A DNA stretch of 42,311 bases from Hyphomicrobiales bacterium. GTDB taxonomy: Bacteria; Pseudomonadota; Alphaproteobacteria; Rhizobiales; Kaistiaceae. The position numbers and the translations under genes are program-made. The notes below the pieces were generated by a model. It did no database searches. It had not been told where the DNA came from and worked only from the letters and a program-made list of their open reading frames with translations. Positions 40,052 to 42,311 of the stretch are shown here, piece by piece (positions within the stretch are counted from its first letter, which is position 1; the number at the start of each line of letters is the position of its first letter). The stretch lies in the NCBI GenBank assembly GCA_024222895.1, contig JAAEOR010000444.1:1-42311 (forward strand), in the 5' to 3' direction.

Positions 40052-40408
40052 CTACGCTCGGGGCACCACATTCGGGAATGGCGCGCCGCCAGAGACAGCG
40101 GCCCGAGCATTACAGCTCGGCCAAAATCTGATGGTCTTGACCAGCAATCCTTCCAATTCCAGTCGCTGCAGAGCCTGGCGGACCGGGGTCCTGGAAATGC
40201 CGAGATAGGCTGCCAGGTTCTGCTCAACCACGACCTCGCCCGACTGCAGTTCTCTTTTGTGGATGAGGCTCGAGATTCTTTCATACGCGAAGGTCGACAA
40301 GCTCGTCGGCGTCGGCCGAACGGCAAAAATTGTCGGCTGCGAGGGTGACGAGCTACCGCCGGCGGCGTCCCGGGCTTCCGACTTGCTGCCTGCCGCACGC
40401 TTGCTCAT
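40052..40408 (-). pseudogene. GntR family regulator, frameshifted DNA-binding domain only
   Basis: A 118-residue frame holds a GntR winged helix: FAYERISSLIHKRELQSGEV, VVEQNLAAYLGISRTPVRQA and LQRLELEGLLVKT. After IRF the sequence loses sense. Removing one T from the TTTT run (plus-strand AAAA at 40123-40126) restores IRFGRAVMLGPLSLA, a normal continuation of the wing. Even then no ligand-binding (FCD or UTRA) domain follows. So the gene is frameshifted and truncated; a sequencing error in the T-run would explain only the first defect. It is located between tRNA-Trp and the DUF2189 gene. Confidence 0.7.
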
Positions 40409-40710
40409 CTCGCAAAAGCTCCCGCCTCTCTACGAAACCGCCGAACATACTTGTGTGGAATAGCCGCTCGACACACTAAGAGACTCGTGCTGGCTTGTAT
40501 ACCGAGAGAACCTCGCGGCCCTCTGCTGCTGTCGATGGCGCACGAAAAAGAAACCATGCCTAGGACCGTAGGCGACAGGCACCGAGCGGATATCACGATC
40601 GCTCGTTCCGCCCCAGGCTCCGTGCCACATACGCGCTACAAGGCGCAAAATGCTCGGGACTGCAGGGCGCTTAGCCCGTTGCCGTTTCTCCGGGTCGGAA
40701 ATGGATATGA
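40409..40710. other. Intergenic region between GntR remnant and tRNA-Trp
   Basis: I see no supported gene, terminator or repeat in these 302 bases. The open frames here are short and without family features. It may hold the promoter of the GntR remnant on the minus strand. Confidence 0.5.
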
Positions 40711-40786
40711 TGGCAGGGGCAGAGGGACTCGAACCCACGACCTACGGTTTTGGAGACCGTCGCTCTACCAACTGAGCTATACCCCT
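40711..40786 (-). tRNA. tRNA-Trp(CCA)
   Basis: A complete 76-base cloverleaf on the minus strand. The acceptor strands AGGGGTA and TGCCCCT pair (one G-T), the D-arm contains AGCTCAGTTGGTAGAGC, the anticodon loop is CTCCAAA on the stem ACGGT/ACCGT, the T-arm is GTGGG-TTCGAGT-CCCTC, and discriminator G plus CCA is encoded. This tRNA usually lies directly before secE-nusG; here about 1.8 kb of other genes intervene. Confidence 0.97.
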
Positions 40787-40914
40787 TCGGCGGTACCGAA
40801 GCCGGTCATTTCACAAACGCTGTGCAAACTCAAGAGTTAGGTGGGTCAGTGTTTTGGAACCATGTGGCCCGCCAGGCACGGCTGGACCACTACGCGGCGA
40901 CCAAGGTTTGCGGG

Positions 40915-42228
40915 ATGCCCAGGCGGCCGCCAAAGCGCTTAGCGGCCGCGGACAAATCCGTCACCTGGCTTCAGCTGGTCAGCGCTGTGTTCCTCATCGG
41001 GCTCGTCGTGCCGGTCACTGCGCCGCGCGCTCAATCGGATTCGTCTGCCGATGCAATCGCACAGTATCGCGCGCTCATTACAAAAAGGCTGGCAGGCGAA
41101 CGCGACAAGTATTGCGATCCGGCATTTCTGAAAACACAGACCCCTGATCAGATTGACGCGATCATAGCCGACAGTGCCGCGCAACTGCTCGAGGCCAAGC
41201 GCAATCTGGTCTCGCTTCGGCTGCGCGGGGCGGTCGATGCGGCGAATCTGACTGCTGGTCTGAGCAAGGAGATCGCAGTCTCGCCCCGCGCAAGACAGGC
41301 GCTAGGCATCGTGCCGACGACGCTCAAAGGCATGGGTAGGCTGGCGACCCTCAGCATCGCCGTTGGGTCGGATTTGGTCCTCGACTGGTACTTCGAGGAG
41401 GAGGTCAACACCCTCTTTGCTGCCTATGGCAACCACGACGAACCGGTAACTCCAGCGCAAGTCGACCGTGGGGCGCAGATCGCGAGCGGCATTCAAGGTT
41501 CCGTGCTGTTGCTTGGCGGGATGGTGACAGCGGTATTCAACGACGTGAAACCGGCCAGCAACGAAGACCTGGTCAAATGGATGGAGCGCACCCTGCCCGA
41601 TGGCTTCATGTTGGCAAACGCCGGGTTTGCCTCGGACCTCGGCACGCTTGTGACTCTTTACACAGAGCAGATTCCGCGCGCATTGGCCAAGTTTGAGCCG
41701 ACCGAAGCGCACCACACGGCGCTGGTGGAATGCATCGAAAAATGGCGCCGGTCGGATCAGGGCGACGGGCCGAGTGGCCTTTTTGCGGATCCGTTGACGC
41801 GAGAGCCCAGTGTCTCGGAGGCCAGGGGAACCTTTCGGGTCAACCTGACGACAGGCGCATCTCAGGACTATCCCTGCGAGATATCGCTGAACATCAATGC
41901 CAGCAACCTGGTCACCGGAACCCTGACCACGGAACGTAGTAGCTATCAAATCAATGGCGTATTGAATGATGCCGATGTTCTCAGAGCCGAGGTGATCTTC
42001 AGGCATCGCAGCGGTGACCCCGAACGGAACCTGTTCTTCGATATGGACGGATCGCTCGCGTTCGATCAGGTCAGCAGCAGGTACGAAGGCCAGGGCACGT
42101 TCAGTGTGTCGAACCCGGACGTTGCCGGGCGCTGGCATGACGAGATCGACACATTCGAAAGACTGGATGGTCGACAAAGCGGTCCTGGCGGTCGATCAAC
42201 AACCGCATCACCTGGCGCTTGGAGATGA
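40915..42228 (+). CDS. Hypothetical secreted or membrane-anchored protein, 3' end probably replaced
   Basis: Unrecognised protein of about 437 residues. After a basic start (MPRRPPKRLAAADKS) there is one hydrophobic segment (WLQLVSAVFLIGLVVPVTA) followed by PRAQSDSS, which looks like a signal peptide. A helical region follows with a Cys in ERDKYCDPAFLKTQ and two further weakly hydrophobic stretches (LATLSIAVGSDLVLDWYF, GIQGSVLLLGGMVTAVF). The last third is predicted beta-rich (FRVNLTTGASQDYPCEISLN, LFFDMDGSLAFDQVSS). The frame is open up to 40750, but that start lies in the tRNA. The final approx. 20 residues are encoded by the reverse complement of a transposase gene, so the original C-terminus is likely lost. 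Confidence 0.6.
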   Translation: MPRRPPKRLAAADKSVTWLQLVSAVFLIGLVVPVTAPRAQSDSSADAIAQYRALITKRLAGERDKYCDPAFLKTQTPDQIDAIIADSAAQLLEAKRNLVSLRLRGAVDAANLTAGLSKEIAVSPRARQALGIVPTTLKGMGRLATLSIAVGSDLVLDWYFEEEVNTLFAAYGNHDEPVTPAQVDRGAQIASGIQGSVLLLGGMVTAVFNDVKPASNEDLVKWMERTLPDGFMLANAGFASDLGTLVTLYTEQIPRALAKFEPTEAHHTALVECIEKWRRSDQGDGPSGLFADPLTREPSVSEARGTFRVNLTTGASQDYPCEISLNINASNLVTGTLTTERSSYQINGVLNDADVLRAEVIFRHRSGDPERNLFFDMDGSLAFDQVSSRYEGQGTFSVSNPDVAGRWHDEIDTFERLDGRQSGPGGRSTTASPGAWR

Positions 42229-42311
42229 GAATGCCGAACCCCTGCAACTGCGCCACCAGCCGCGGCACCGTGACCTGTCCCTGATGATATTGGGTAAGCA
42301 CGAAGCGGCGC
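42168..42311 (-). pseudogene. Transposase gene fragment at the window edge
   Basis: Read on the minus strand from the edge, the frame gives RRFVLTQYHQGQVTVPRLVA, then QLQGFGILISKRQVMRLLID and RQDRFVD. I recall these from an IS66-like transposase group (the family is tentative). Similarity ends at about 42168; beyond it the frame is just the antisense of the hypothetical gene. The 5' part lies outside the window. Confidence 0.55.

Overview
The window is chromosomal DNA from a GC-rich alphaproteobacterium, most likely Hyphomicrobiales (Rhizobiales) or a close neighbour. The evidence is a MucR/Ros regulator, sufE next to a DUF5330 gene, a DUF1491 protein, and the block secE-nusG-rplK-rplA-rplJ-rplL-rpoB-rpoC with an alphaproteobacterial type of rplJ leader.

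Layout. (1) 1-1862: remains of an integrated element: a 3' piece of tRNA-Thr, a tyrosine integrase gene broken by a stop codon, and a 5'-truncated ISNCY-type transposase that cuts the integrase off. (2) 1990-7121: a complete branched-chain amino-acid type (HAAT) ABC importer in the order binding protein, LivG, LivF, LivH, LivM, with a strong hairpin after the binding-protein gene. (3) 7147-9682, minus strand: msrB and an oligopeptidase B-like peptidase, which fit oxidised-protein repair and peptide clean-up. (4) 9899-17228: a ten-gene Mrp/Mnh cation/proton antiporter operon with overlapping genes. It has no full-length MnhA; instead there is a free MbhD-MbhE-type protein, three separate NuoL/M/N-like subunits and a small two-helix membrane protein. 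(5) 17692-24563: mucR, sufE, an intact IS1634-type element nested among short CTAG-bounded palindromic repeats, DUF5330, a membrane-anchored peptidoglycan-binding protein, DUF1491, a GNAT acetyltransferase and a small conserved-looking ORF. (6) 24564-26389: a 271-bp element with inverted-repeat ends, then an MFS transporter. (7) 26744-38893, minus strand: rpoC, rpoB, rplL, rplJ, rplA, rplK, nusG and secE. (8) 39094-40786, minus strand: a DUF2189 membrane protein, a frameshifted GntR regulator and tRNA-Trp. (9) 40915-42311: an unrecognised secreted or anchored protein whose end appears replaced by a piece of transposase gene.

The gene families are mostly well known. The less ordinary content is the repeat biology (two kinds of CTAG-bounded palindromes, one inserted in the nusG stop codon; an IS inserted exactly at the end of another such element; a separate 271-bp inverted-repeat element), the split Mrp operon with one subunit apparently lacking a usual start codon, and the foreign-looking genes between tRNA-Trp and secE. 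I found no CRISPR array, rRNA or recognisable defence system.
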